DNA from: Phycisphaerales bacterium
Lineage (GTDB): Bacteria; Planctomycetota; Phycisphaerae; UBA1845; UTPLA1
Reading direction: 5' to 3'
Length of the DNA stretch: 64,000 nucleotides
NCBI GenBank assembly: GCA_020639075.1
Contig: JACKHI010000001.1
Coordinates: forward strand, 558,001 to 622,000
The position numbers and the translations under genes are program-made. This document shows, piece after piece, positions 1 through 8,650 of this stretch (the stretch's first letter is position 1; each line of letters starts with the position of its first letter). The notes under the pieces were generated by a model. It saw only the letters and a program-made list of their open reading frames with translations, was not told where the DNA came from and made no database searches.

Positions 1-193
1 TCGTGAAATAAACCTGGCCGAATTTCTCGAACCACGGATCGTCGGCCCGCATGATCTCGCCGAGGCGACCGCGTTCATCGGGCAGGACGCGTGCCCGCTT
101 GGCGGCAACGCCGTCGATGACGCGCTGACCGCCGCGGATAAGAAGGGACTCGTCCGCAAAGACGACTCGGAGTTTGGGACATTCTTTTGCCAT
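1..193 (-). CDS. rfbC: dTDP-4-dehydrorhamnose 3,5-epimerase-like cupin (partial, N-terminus only)
   Basis: Sixty-four N-terminal codons are visible; the gene runs off the left edge. The translation contains VLPDERGRLGEIMRADDP followed by WFEKFGQVYFT, which is the hallmark N-terminal strand of the COG1898 RmlC/RfbC family, where this region forms the first beta strands of the cupin and part of the sugar-nucleotide pocket. Known members epimerise dTDP-4-keto-6-deoxyglucose at C3 and C5 on the way to dTDP-rhamnose; the sub-branch with the FGQVY signature sometimes acts on other nucleotide sugars, so the substrate is uncertain. The ATG at 193 is the only sensible start. It is divergent from the ABC exporter genes at 455, consistent with a polysaccharide locus. 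Catalytic residues lie outside the window. Confidence 0.75.
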   Translation of the reverse strand, partial: MAKECPKLRVVFADESLLIRGGQRVIDGVAAKRARVLPDERGRLGEIMRADDPWFEKFGQVYFT

Positions 194-235
194 GTTGACT
201 CTCGCAATTCCTGCATAGGGCACCGTGACCACTCG

Positions 236-296
236 TAGGGTGGGCCGTGCCCACCACGAACGCTCGCGATCGATGGGTGGACACCGCCCACCCGAC
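236..296. repeat. Two small GC-rich hairpins in the divergent promoter region
   Basis: GGTGGGC (239-245) pairs with GCCCACC (249-255) around a 3-base loop, and GGGTGG (275-280) pairs with CCACCC (288-293). Both lie between the divergent rfbC-like gene and the ABC permease. Hairpins of this composition are scattered in planctomycete intergenic DNA; no function is known. The rest of 194-454 shows no gene. Confidence 0.5.
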
Positions 297-454
297 GCCC
301 AAACTTACGCAATCGCGTCTGTTTCACAAGTCCCACGGCGCCGACCGGCAATGCATCGCCCCGAAACTTGACATGCTCCCGCACGCCGCGAATACTCCCG
401 AACGAATCGCGACGGCCGGCACTGCGCCGTTCCGCCAGAACCAGCCTCGCGCCG

Positions 455-1330
455 ATGGAGCGGCACCGCAACCTGATGCAAACACTTGCAGGATTACGAG
501 AAGTCTGGCGATTCCGCGAAGTCATCAAGAACTTCGTGTCCCAGGACCTGAAGGTCAAGTATCGCCGCAGCTACCTTGGCTTCTTCTGGTCCCTGCTGAA
601 CCCCCTGCTCCAGCTCCTTGTCATTAGCGCCGTCTTCCGCACGATGTTCAAGTTCCCTATTCGAGACTATGCCCTCTACGTTCTCAGCGGACTCATCCCC
701 TGGACCTTTCTCCAATCCACGATCATCAATTCCAGCATGAGCATCGTCGGGGCCGAAGGCATGCTGAAGCGGCAGTATTTCCCCAAGCTTGTCTTTCCGC
801 TCAGCATCGTCATGCAGGATCTTGTGACGTTTGTCCTATCGCTTATCGTCCTGCTTTGCGCACTCGGCTACTTCATCGGCTTCCAGCTCAGCCCGGCCCT
901 GGCGATGTTGCCGATCAGCTTCATGTACATGCTCTTTGTCGGCCTTGGCCTCGGCGCCATCGCCGCCGTCCTCACGGTCTATTTCCGCGACGTTCAACAC
1001 CTGATCGCCGTATTACTCAGCGCCATGTTTTACCTTACGCCGATCATTTATCCCATGGAGGCCAAGATGTCGGTTGATCCGAAAATTGCGGTCGCCGACG
1101 CGACGCAGGATCAGCTGATCGACAAGGGGCCAATCCCGCACGAGATGCGATTCTATTTCAAGCTCAACCCGTTCTATCCCGTCATCGAGATGTTCCATCG
1201 ACCGATCTACGATCGGCGCTTCCCGACGCAGATGGAATTCCTCAGCGCGACGATCGTCGCGCTCGGCTCACTCGGCGTCGGTCTCGTATTCTTCCGGCGA
1301 TTCGAGGACCGGCTGATTTTTCACTTGTAG
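455..1330 (+). CDS. ABC-2 type polysaccharide export permease (Wzm/TagG-like)
   Basis: A membrane subunit of an ABC exporter that moves lipid-linked polysaccharide across the inner membrane. The N-terminal amphipathic motif VKYRRSYLGFFWSLLNP is typical of ABC2_membrane permeases of O-antigen and teichoic-acid exporters, and about six hydrophobic segments follow, ending FFRRFEDRLIFHL. An insertion around 1050-1150 (SVDPKIAVADATQDQLIDKG) makes the last extracytoplasmic loop longer than usual. The start is taken at ATG 455; ATG 476 is equally possible, and an upstream TTG at 368 would add a poorly conserved arginine-rich leader. The ATPase gene starts 12 bases after the stop, so the two are surely co-transcribed. 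The exported glycan is unknown. Confidence 0.85.
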   Translation: MERHRNLMQTLAGLREVWRFREVIKNFVSQDLKVKYRRSYLGFFWSLLNPLLQLLVISAVFRTMFKFPIRDYALYVLSGLIPWTFLQSTIINSSMSIVGAEGMLKRQYFPKLVFPLSIVMQDLVTFVLSLIVLLCALGYFIGFQLSPALAMLPISFMYMLFVGLGLGAIAAVLTVYFRDVQHLIAVLLSAMFYLTPIIYPMEAKMSVDPKIAVADATQDQLIDKGPIPHEMRFYFKLNPFYPVIEMFHRPIYDRRFPTQMEFLSATIVALGSLGVGLVFFRRFEDRLIFHL

Positions 1331-1342
1331 CGATTGGCGCGC

Positions 1343-2137
1343 ATGGGCGAACAGCACATCCATCTGGACGACATCTGCCTGACGTTTCGCGTCCATTCCG
1401 CGCGCACATTTTCCATCAAGGAAACGATCGTCAATTACATCGCCCGTCGGCAATACACGAAACCCGTCGCGATCGTTCAGGCGATTCAGCATCTCACGCT
1501 TCACGTCCCGCACGGTCAACGCCTCGGTATCATCGGCGACAATGGCAGCGGCAAGTCGTCGCTGCTGAAAGTCATGTCGCGCATCTATCCGCCGACGTCG
1601 GGGCGCGTCAGCGTCAACGGTTTTCTGGTTCCACTGCTGGAAGTGGGAATCGGATTCAATCCCGAACTGAGCGGCACGGAGAATATTTTTCTTACAGGCG
1701 CGATCATGGGACTCAATCGGAAGACGATGGCGACGAAAGTCGACGCGATTTTCGACTTCTGTGAATTGCGGGAATTCGCCGACACGCCGTTGAAGTACTA
1801 CAGTTCCGGCATGGCCCAACGGCTGGCGTTCGCCGTGGCGACAGAAGTCGACCCCGAGATCCTGCTGTTGGACGAGATCTTCAGCGCCGGCGATATCCAC
1901 TGGATGGATCGCGCCCAGAAACGCATGAAGGCGTTGATTGACAGAACGCGAATTCTCGTGCTCGTCTCGCACCAGATGGAGTTGATCGAGCGTTATTGCG
2001 ATCGCGCGATCTGGATGCGCAAGGGCGAAATAGTCATGGACGGCAAGCCCGAGGATCTCGTCGCCGCCTATCGCGACGCGGCGGAATCCCAGGCGACGGC
2101 AGCCAACGCGGACTCGACAAAGGTGACGACGGCCTGA
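1343..2137 (+). CDS. ABC transporter ATP-binding protein of polysaccharide export (Wzt/TagH-like)
   Basis: The energising subunit for the permease just upstream. The Walker A motif GDNGSGKS lies near residue 65, the ABC signature YSSGMAQRLAF near 152 and Walker B ILLLDEIFSAGD near 172, followed by the switch histidine in LVSHQME. The 264-residue length means it stops after the nucleotide-binding domain plus a short tail and lacks the C-terminal glycan-binding domain of long Wzt proteins, so export is probably not gated by a modified chain end recognised on this subunit. ATG 1343 is preferred over an in-frame TTG at 1334. Confidence 0.85.
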   Translation: MGEQHIHLDDICLTFRVHSARTFSIKETIVNYIARRQYTKPVAIVQAIQHLTLHVPHGQRLGIIGDNGSGKSSLLKVMSRIYPPTSGRVSVNGFLVPLLEVGIGFNPELSGTENIFLTGAIMGLNRKTMATKVDAIFDFCELREFADTPLKYYSSGMAQRLAFAVATEVDPEILLLDEIFSAGDIHWMDRAQKRMKALIDRTRILVLVSHQMELIERYCDRAIWMRKGEIVMDGKPEDLVAAYRDAAESQATAANADSTKVTTA

Positions 2138-2289
2138 CGACCGCAATCGATAGGAATGGGGCCGATGGAACACGCCCGCGACAGACACGAAAAAAGCGTC
2201 GTGTGGACGGCGAGCATGGCCAGAACTTCGCGAGTGAGACAAGATCGGAAACTGGTTCCGAACCATCAGTTTCGTCGCCCCGATGAACC

Positions 2290-4263
2290 ATGAACCGACA
2301 ACGTGGAACAACCCGCCGCAAACCCGCAAAGATCCGTGCGATCCTGCTCATCAGTATCGCCGCCGCCGCCGTCATCGTCTCGACGGCAATCCTAACCCGC
2401 GAGCGTCCCGAGTCGGCCCCCGAAAAAAACGGATCCACAACTACAAACGCGACGACCGCTTCACAAGGCGCCGGCTTTACAGTCGTGGCGACGGACGATC
2501 TCAATTTTCAGATTCTGCGCGACGGCCAACCAGTGTTAATCATGAAGGACGGCTATCGTGTCCGCTTCCGGTGCAACCCCGCGAATGACCACTGGGTCGG
2601 CACGAAGCGCACACCCGTGCACCTCGGCTGGTCGCCCTGGGATGCCGCCGATGTGAGTGATGTGCGGGTCGACCGCGATATTTCGCCGGATCGATTCAAG
2701 ATCGGTATCTCCGGCAGAAAGCCGCAGCTCGACAATGTAATGTTCACGACGACGCTGCTTGCGACGCGCGATATCGAGACGGGGCGAATCTCCTACAGCA
2801 TCCTTTCCGATCTGAACGCCTCTCCGGCAGAAGTAAAGAATGCGCTCGGCGCGGGACGCATCGAGTACCTAGATCCGTGGATCGAGGGCATTTTCTGGCC
2901 GCAACGCGACGATCACGACCGCGAATTGTACGACGCATTCGTGTTCTTCGACGCCGAAACGCAGAAGCTGATGAGTACGCCGAAGCTGCACATCTTTCCC
3001 TGCCTGCGCGACGGCTCTTACGAAACGCTCGTTACCCCGCTGACGACCGGCGCTCTGGCGGCGGTCGACAAGACGGAGCCGGGGCTTCGATTCCTCGTCG
3101 CCGACTTGTCCGGCCCCGGCACGCTGGGCATTTGCTGGTGGACGTGGGACCCGCACTTTTACATCGACCTCGATAACGCATCCGGCAACGCGCTGTCCTA
3201 TGCGATGCGCATCGAGGAGATCCCGCGGAAAACCGGGGAGCGAATGCTCGCGGACGCGGAACCGATTCCGTTTCAGTCAGACCCCGAGCATCAGTTGCCC
3301 AGCTTCTCGCGGGATCAGGTCAACCGGTTCGACGACATGCTCGATCAGCCGGATGAGTGGAGTTGGGAACAACATTCGCGCGCTTGCGAAATCGATCGAA
3401 CCGTCGGGTACGACGACAAGGTATGCGTCACCATCAAAGGCAGCGAGCACAAAACGACGGCCTGGTACACGCGAGCCCTCGGCTACGACTTTTTTGATCA
3501 CGCGACGCTGCAGGCGGGCCAGTCCGTCTCGGCGTACATTCGCACTCAGGATGCGACGGCCGGCGCGAGACTCGGTGTCCTTTGTTACAACGGTCCTGAA
3601 TCCTGGCTTTACGATGAAACCGAGCCTGTCGCCGTCTGGTCCGAGCCCGTGGTCGGAACACAGGACTGGCAGGAGCGCAGTGTCAAGTTCGACGCGACGG
3701 GATTCAAGCGATTCAAAATCGTGCTCGAACACTCGGGCCCCGGGCAGTCGTGGTTCGACAATGTTACGCTGAAGCGCGATCCGTCAGCGGACGGAGCCGG
3801 CTGGCATGATGACGTCATAGATTGGCGAGATCGCGATTGGGCGCTTCCACAGGAGATCCCGCACCATTCGCTCAAGTGCAACCACCCCAAGATGCGAAAC
3901 GATCCCAAACGGCTCGTGATGGCGTGGAGGGATTGCGCTGCGACGAGTCCGCAGCTTCGAATCCCTGCCGGAGAATACACGCTAAACTTGTCGGCCGCCG
4001 GCGATGGCTGCGAAAACAACCTGCCGATACTGGAGATCCGAATCGGTGCGACGACAACTGAATGGCAGGTGCCCGTTTCCGGCATTGTCACGCATCGCGT
4101 TCCATTCAAGTCGGATGGCGAGGTACCCTTCCAGTTCGACTTGAAGTTTGCGAACGACGGCATTTGCGCCGGGCCGACGGGCGACATCGACAAGAACATC
4201 TACATCCACGAGATTTCGTTGCGTTGGGAAGCACCGGCGCAGCAACCAGGCGTCACTCCGTAG
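2290..4263 (+). CDS. Membrane-anchored protein with jelly-roll and CBM60-like C-terminal domains
   Basis: Unrecognised as a whole. A basic N-terminus and one hydrophobic stretch (about residues 16-36) form a signal anchor, followed by a Ser/Thr linker. Residues around 60-340 look like an extracytoplasmic beta-rich domain. Residues about 350-500 resemble a CBM4/9-type jelly roll (FDNVTLKRD end). Residues about 540-650 form a beta-sandwich with the pattern YTLNLSAAGDGC ... KFANDGICAG ... DKNIYIHEISL, similar to Ca-dependent xylan-binding modules (CBM36/60, where an N-D loop and a D-[RK]-N strand bind calcium). The same module closes the glycosyltransferase at 5158-7446. The gene lies about 150 bases after the exporter ATPase, so a role in anchoring or trimming the exported glycan is a guess; no catalytic motif was identified. 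Confidence 0.55.
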   Translation: MNRQRGTTRRKPAKIRAILLISIAAAAVIVSTAILTRERPESAPEKNGSTTTNATTASQGAGFTVVATDDLNFQILRDGQPVLIMKDGYRVRFRCNPANDHWVGTKRTPVHLGWSPWDAADVSDVRVDRDISPDRFKIGISGRKPQLDNVMFTTTLLATRDIETGRISYSILSDLNASPAEVKNALGAGRIEYLDPWIEGIFWPQRDDHDRELYDAFVFFDAETQKLMSTPKLHIFPCLRDGSYETLVTPLTTGALAAVDKTEPGLRFLVADLSGPGTLGICWWTWDPHFYIDLDNASGNALSYAMRIEEIPRKTGERMLADAEPIPFQSDPEHQLPSFSRDQVNRFDDMLDQPDEWSWEQHSRACEIDRTVGYDDKVCVTIKGSEHKTTAWYTRALGYDFFDHATLQAGQSVSAYIRTQDATAGARLGVLCYNGPESWLYDETEPVAVWSEPVVGTQDWQERSVKFDATGFKRFKIVLEHSGPGQSWFDNVTLKRDPSADGAGWHDDVIDWRDRDWALPQEIPHHSLKCNHPKMRNDPKRLVMAWRDCAATSPQLRIPAGEYTLNLSAAGDGCENNLPILEIRIGATTTEWQVPVSGIVTHRVPFKSDGEVPFQFDLKFANDGICAGPTGDIDKNIYIHEISLRWEAPAQQPGVTP

Positions 4264-4413
4264 TTCCGACATGTTTCCGACATAGGACGCCACCCTTTAT
4301 CCATCTGTGAATTGAGCCGACGCGGCGCATCCGTAGCATCGTCGTTCGTACCGTTGACGCCGCCCGCCTCACCGGTGAATCTATTGCATCAGGAGTCCAC
4401 GGGAGGATGAGTC

Positions 4414-5121
4414 ATGCCGGCGGTACTGGACGAAGAATCGATCTATCAGGACATTCGAACGGGGCGATTTGACTTCGCTGACTTCGGCAGTTGTGAAGGG
4501 GGCTCGATCGACTATTGCTCCCGGCGTTTCAACGCGCCGCGAGGTCTCGGGATCGACATTCTCGAAAGCGAGGTCGAGAAGATGCGAGCCAGCGGGTTCG
4601 ATGCCCTCTGTGCGGACATCACGAAGTTCGATTGCCCGACCGCGAGTTTTCGCTTTGTCAGCATGATGGACTTTCTGGAGCACCTCCCGGACTTTGACGT
4701 CGTCCGCGAAATTGTCGCCGGCGCGAAGCGGATTGCGCGAGACTTCCTGTTCATCCGGCATCCGTCATTTGAAGACGAGCACTACCTGAACGCCGTCGGA
4801 TTGAAGCAGTTCTGGACGGATTGGCCCGGCCCGGGTGGTCACACGGCCAAATTGACGGTCGCTGATTTTACAGCGCTCTTCGACTCACTCGGATTCAACC
4901 AATACAAGATTCATTTCCGCAGTCCAGCGCTCGATTCGAACGACAGCGTGATCCTCCCGATCGATGCCCCTCCGAATCAGCACCACTACTCAAGTGAAGC
5001 CCACGGCCCCAAGCCGTTTGTGAAATTTCCCCGCCCTCTCTTCGGACAGATTGACTTTTTCGTCGCCGTTCGGCCGATTAGACAGCAGGAGTGGTCGCAG
5101 ATTATCCTTCCCTTCGATTGA
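4414..5121 (+). CDS. Class I SAM-dependent methyltransferase
   Basis: A 235-residue protein with a degenerate Rossmann methyltransferase core. DFGSCEGGSIDYC (residues about 23-35) stands where motif I binds the methionine part of SAM, GLGIDILE gives the acidic end of strand 2, and MMDFLEHLPD is the motif found at the end of strand 4 in Methyltransf_11/23 enzymes that act on sugars and lipids. The position between two glycan genes suggests O-methylation of a sugar or of the chain end. The substrate cannot be read from the sequence. ATG 4414 follows a GGAGGA ribosome-binding site. Confidence 0.7.
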   Translation: MPAVLDEESIYQDIRTGRFDFADFGSCEGGSIDYCSRRFNAPRGLGIDILESEVEKMRASGFDALCADITKFDCPTASFRFVSMMDFLEHLPDFDVVREIVAGAKRIARDFLFIRHPSFEDEHYLNAVGLKQFWTDWPGPGGHTAKLTVADFTALFDSLGFNQYKIHFRSPALDSNDSVILPIDAPPNQHHYSSEAHGPKPFVKFPRPLFGQIDFFVAVRPIRQQEWSQIILPFD

Positions 5122-5157
5122 TGATCGATACGGGGCGCTCGCGGCGGCGTCGGCTCG

Positions 5158-7446
5158 ATGCCGCCGAAATGTCAATCGCGTCGTCGCAAGGCAAATGGAC
5201 TGTCGGTACCCAGGATGGAATCGCCCGAAGGAAGATCGGCTCAACCGGAAAGTGAACTCGTTCTCCCCCGCCTGGATGCGAGCCCTTCGAATCGCCCGTA
5301 CACGCTGTATGTCGCGCTGGTGATCGTTGCGACGATCGCCGTGAAATTTGCGCTGACGCGCTCGATCCCCTATTCACAGGCGCTGACGGACGACTACGAC
5401 TACATGTACAAGTCGCTCTGCTTTCTTCAGGGCGACTGGAAGCTGGAATCCTACGGGTTCAAGAAGATCTACACGGGGCCGGCCTATCCGCTGATCATCT
5501 CGCCCTGGGTGTTATTCTCGCAACCTCGGGCGAAGATGCTCTGCATCTATGCGATTCACTTTCTACTATCGGCCGCCGTCGTCGCAATCGGAACCGCCAT
5601 CGTCCGGAGATTCTCCGGAAAGCGATCGCTCCTGGTGCCGATCGTGCTCGCAACGTACGCCCCGACGTTCTTGTTCAACTACTATGCCGTCACTGAAAAT
5701 GTCTTTTTTCTCTTCCTCATCTGCGGCATGTGGCTGAGTATCGACTTTCTGCAAACCTGCCGAAACCGCAAACGACTGATGCTGCTCCTCGCGCTTTGTG
5801 CAATGATGCCGCTCGTCAGGACGCCCGGGTACGCAATCATCCCCGTCATCTGGGCGCTGCTCTGGATTCATCGCAAGGATCTCGGCGGCAAACGCGTAAC
5901 CTGGCTGGCTGTCGCCGTTTTCGCGGGCGCAGTCATTCCTGAGCAGTTTTTCTATCACTTTCTTTACGGCGCGGATCGTATGGGAGACTACGCCAGCCAT
6001 TTGACCCAACGGCTGGACGATGCGGCCTCCGTGTCCCTCCTTCGCCCGATCGCATTCTTCACGCTGTCGATTCTGACACATGTGGGTTACGCGATGCTGA
6101 CCACCGGCGTCTGGATGGTTCCTGCGTTTCTGACAGTCGTCGTTGTTGCACGACGCCTGCCTGACAGCCCGACGCGAAGCGCATGGCGAAACCTGATTTG
6201 GTTCACTTTCACGATGGCGGGCGTCCTTTTGGCCTTCACCGAAGTTCACATGTCGGGACGGGCGCACATGAATCCGGACGACGCAAATTTCGTCATCGGA
6301 CGCTACGCCGATCCGGCGTCGATCGTGCTGGGGTTCGCCGGCCTCGCCGCGCTGTTAGCCCTTCGAAAGCCCGGCTGGAAGATGCAGACGTTGCTGATCC
6401 TCATTCTCCCGCTCGCGCTTTATGCGACGCTTCGCGCTTTCGACAATCGCGTGTACCACCCGATGCACGACATCGGTCTCTCGGCGCTCGCGCTGAAGAA
6501 ACTCCGGCAATACCCGGATTTGTACTTCTGGATTCCCATCGCCATCGTCTTCGTTGTCGGTCTCATCTCCCGATATTGGTCGATCGCGGTTCGCGTCATG
6601 CTCGTCCTCGTCATCGGCTTCAATCTGCTGACGTTGCGAAACGGCTACAAGTACACATCCAAGTGGTCCCAGCGCATCGCCAATACGCTGAAGAGCGCCG
6701 ACTGGACGGTCGACCATCTCCCGGACACGACGCGTCTCGCCTGCGACAAGAACATTCGATTCACATCGCCGCCGCCCGGATTGCCCGGTTGGAAATGGCG
6801 CAACCTCTACAACGTCTACATGGCATACGTGCTGATGGTCTATCCTCGCCCGGTTGAATACGTCAGGATCTCTAGCGATTTGGATTCGCCGATCGAAGAG
6901 AGTTTCGGCGACGCAGAGTATCTGCTCTCGGTCCTCGACTCGGCCCCTGCAGTCAATTGGGGGTTTCCAGTCGCGTGGCATGACGAGTACTACGTCATTT
7001 ACCACCTTGATTCGGAGCATCGCCGAAACATACAACCCGTCGATTTCGATGCGTTCGATTTCAGCCGGGCCGCCATGCGGTCGAGCGATCGAATCCTCAT
7101 GGCCTGGCACAACTGTTCCGCGACATTGCGCGAACCGGTATCGCTCAAAGCAGGCCGGTATGAGCTTGTTATCAGCGCATCCGCCCAGGGCTGCACGGAT
7201 TCTCCACCGCATTTGATCGTCGAACTGACGGGACGAAAACCCGTGAACCTCGAAATCGCGCCGGACGAGTCGCGTTATTACCGCATTCCGCTCGTGCTGC
7301 TCGAGGATGGCGATGTTCGAATCAAGCTCACATCGAACGAGAAACCCCGCTGCGCCGACAAGACCGACAAGAACATTTTTGTAGAGTCCGTTCGCATCGA
7401 ATCCGAACGCAAGACGCAGACAACCTCGACGCAGGACGCACAATGA
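5158..7446 (+). CDS. GT-C fold membrane glycosyltransferase fused to a C-terminal CBM60-like domain
   Basis: A 762-residue integral membrane protein. After a cytoplasmic tail comes the first membrane span (near residue 48), then a periplasmic DDYDYMYK motif near residue 78, placed like the catalytic acidic pair of GT39/GT83 (ArnT, PMT) enzymes that use polyprenyl-phosphate sugars. About ten to twelve spans continue to residue 500. A soluble part follows, ending (about 640-740) in a beta-sandwich YELVISASAQGC ... DKNIFVESVRIE that matches the C-terminal domain of the protein at 2290-4263. The start could also be ATG 5215, which still leaves a short tail before the first span. It overlaps the next gene by four bases (ATGA). 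It probably transfers a sugar on the outer face of the membrane. Confidence 0.7.
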   Translation: MPPKCQSRRRKANGLSVPRMESPEGRSAQPESELVLPRLDASPSNRPYTLYVALVIVATIAVKFALTRSIPYSQALTDDYDYMYKSLCFLQGDWKLESYGFKKIYTGPAYPLIISPWVLFSQPRAKMLCIYAIHFLLSAAVVAIGTAIVRRFSGKRSLLVPIVLATYAPTFLFNYYAVTENVFFLFLICGMWLSIDFLQTCRNRKRLMLLLALCAMMPLVRTPGYAIIPVIWALLWIHRKDLGGKRVTWLAVAVFAGAVIPEQFFYHFLYGADRMGDYASHLTQRLDDAASVSLLRPIAFFTLSILTHVGYAMLTTGVWMVPAFLTVVVVARRLPDSPTRSAWRNLIWFTFTMAGVLLAFTEVHMSGRAHMNPDDANFVIGRYADPASIVLGFAGLAALLALRKPGWKMQTLLILILPLALYATLRAFDNRVYHPMHDIGLSALALKKLRQYPDLYFWIPIAIVFVVGLISRYWSIAVRVMLVLVIGFNLLTLRNGYKYTSKWSQRIANTLKSADWTVDHLPDTTRLACDKNIRFTSPPPGLPGWKWRNLYNVYMAYVLMVYPRPVEYVRISSDLDSPIEESFGDAEYLLSVLDSAPAVNWGFPVAWHDEYYVIYHLDSEHRRNIQPVDFDAFDFSRAAMRSSDRILMAWHNCSATLREPVSLKAGRYELVISASAQGCTDSPPHLIVELTGRKPVNLEIAPDESRYYRIPLVLLEDGDVRIKLTSNEKPRCADKTDKNIFVESVRIESERKTQTTSTQDAQ

Positions 7447-8498
7447 TGCGCCCGAAACTCGCCTTCCTTCCAAGTCATCCTGCCCAACTCTGGCTCATGC
7501 GTCCCATCGCCGATGCCGTCCGCGAATTCGCCGAGCCTGTCTGGGTGCTGCGCGACAAGGACTGCCTCATTGACCTCGCCGGCGCTGCAGATCTTGAATT
7601 CGCCGTCATATCCGCAGCGCAAAAGGGCCTGATTCGCAACGCGACAACGCTCGCGGCCGACATCGCCCGCGCTATGCGCCTCCAAGAGCGGCTCGCCATC
7701 GATTGCTGGTTCACCAAATACGGCGCCGCGTGCATGGCTGCACGCCTGACGGGCCGCCGCAGCATCGCCTTCAATGACGATGATGCCGACGTCGTCCCGC
7801 TGATTGCCGCAACCGCTTACCCGTTTGCCGACGCCGTGCTGGCCACCGACGTGACTCGCATGGGCCGCTACACGGCCAAATCCCGGCGACTCAAAGGCAA
7901 CTTCGAACTCCTCTATCTGCATCCGAATCGCTTCACGCCCGATCGCAGCGCCGTCGCAGCGGCAGGAATCGACATCGATCGCCCCTATATCCTCGTCCGC
8001 CTCAGCGCGCTGACGGCGCATCACGACGTCGGTCAGCGCGGCGTTTCAGAAGCGCTCCTGCGAGACCTCATTGTGATGACGGCCGAATCGCATCGCATCT
8101 ATATCTCCAGCGAGAAGCCGCTCGCCGCCGAGTTTGAACCCTACCGTCTGCCCATCCCGCCCGAGCGGATGCACGACGCGCTCGCGTTCGCGTCGCTCCT
8201 CGTTGGCGACAGTCAGACGATGACGTCGGAAGCCGCTGTTCTCGGTACACCGTCCGTTCGAATCAGTTCCTTCGTCGGTCGGCTCTCCTACCTCGACGAG
8301 TTGGAGCGCTATTCGTTGTCATTCGGGTACAAGCCGGGCAACGAAAACGCGGCAATGCAGAAAATCCATGAACTGCTGCAAATGCCCGATCGATCAGAGG
8401 TCTTCGAACAACGACGGCAGGGTTTTCTGGCGGAAAAGGGCGATCCGCTGCCCTGGTGCGTCGAACAGATACGGTCACTAGTCGGCCCCACCCGATAG
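7443..8498 (+). CDS. DUF354 family, GT-B-like sugar protein
   Basis: A 351-residue cytoplasmic protein of the DUF354 type, whose fold is that of UDP-GlcNAc 2-epimerase and GT-B glycosyltransferases. Typical features are the opening KLAFLPSHPAQLWLMRPIA, a mid-protein sugar-binding turn after IDIDRPYILVRLSALTAHHD and the C-terminal segment SLLVGDSQTMTSEAAVLGTPSVR, which in the family marks the nucleotide-binding loop. The gene starts inside the stop codon of the glycosyltransferase before it, so the two are translationally coupled. Either a transferase or an epimerase for the surface glycan is plausible. Confidence 0.75.
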   Translation: MMRPKLAFLPSHPAQLWLMRPIADAVREFAEPVWVLRDKDCLIDLAGAADLEFAVISAAQKGLIRNATTLAADIARAMRLQERLAIDCWFTKYGAACMAARLTGRRSIAFNDDDADVVPLIAATAYPFADAVLATDVTRMGRYTAKSRRLKGNFELLYLHPNRFTPDRSAVAAAGIDIDRPYILVRLSALTAHHDVGQRGVSEALLRDLIVMTAESHRIYISSEKPLAAEFEPYRLPIPPERMHDALAFASLLVGDSQTMTSEAAVLGTPSVRISSFVGRLSYLDELERYSLSFGYKPGNENAAMQKIHELLQMPDRSEVFEQRRQGFLAEKGDPLPWCVEQIRSLVGPTR

Positions 8499-8500
8499 AC

Positions 8501-8553
8501 AGCACGTTCGTGCTCGATGTCCGTACGCCGCGTTAAACAGCCGCAGACGCGGC
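8501..8553. terminator. Two short hairpins after the glycan operon
   Basis: AGCAC-GTTC-GTGCT (8501-8514) and GCCGC-AGAC-GCGGC (8540-8553) lie between the DUF354 gene and the thioredoxin gene. No T-run follows either, so they may slow or end transcription only weakly. Confidence 0.35.
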
Positions 8554-8650
8554 CTGCCGGACGCCGGAATCCGGACAATTCGTTCGCCCGCGACGTTCCT
8601 CGCGATTAGAATACCCATAAGCTCATTTCGATAATGGAAAGGAATTGACA

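Noticed and set aside
1268..2329. A 353-codon open frame antisense to the ABC transporter ATPase
   Set aside because: The opposite strand encodes a clear ABC ATPase with Walker motifs; the antisense product is histidine and arginine rich without any domain.
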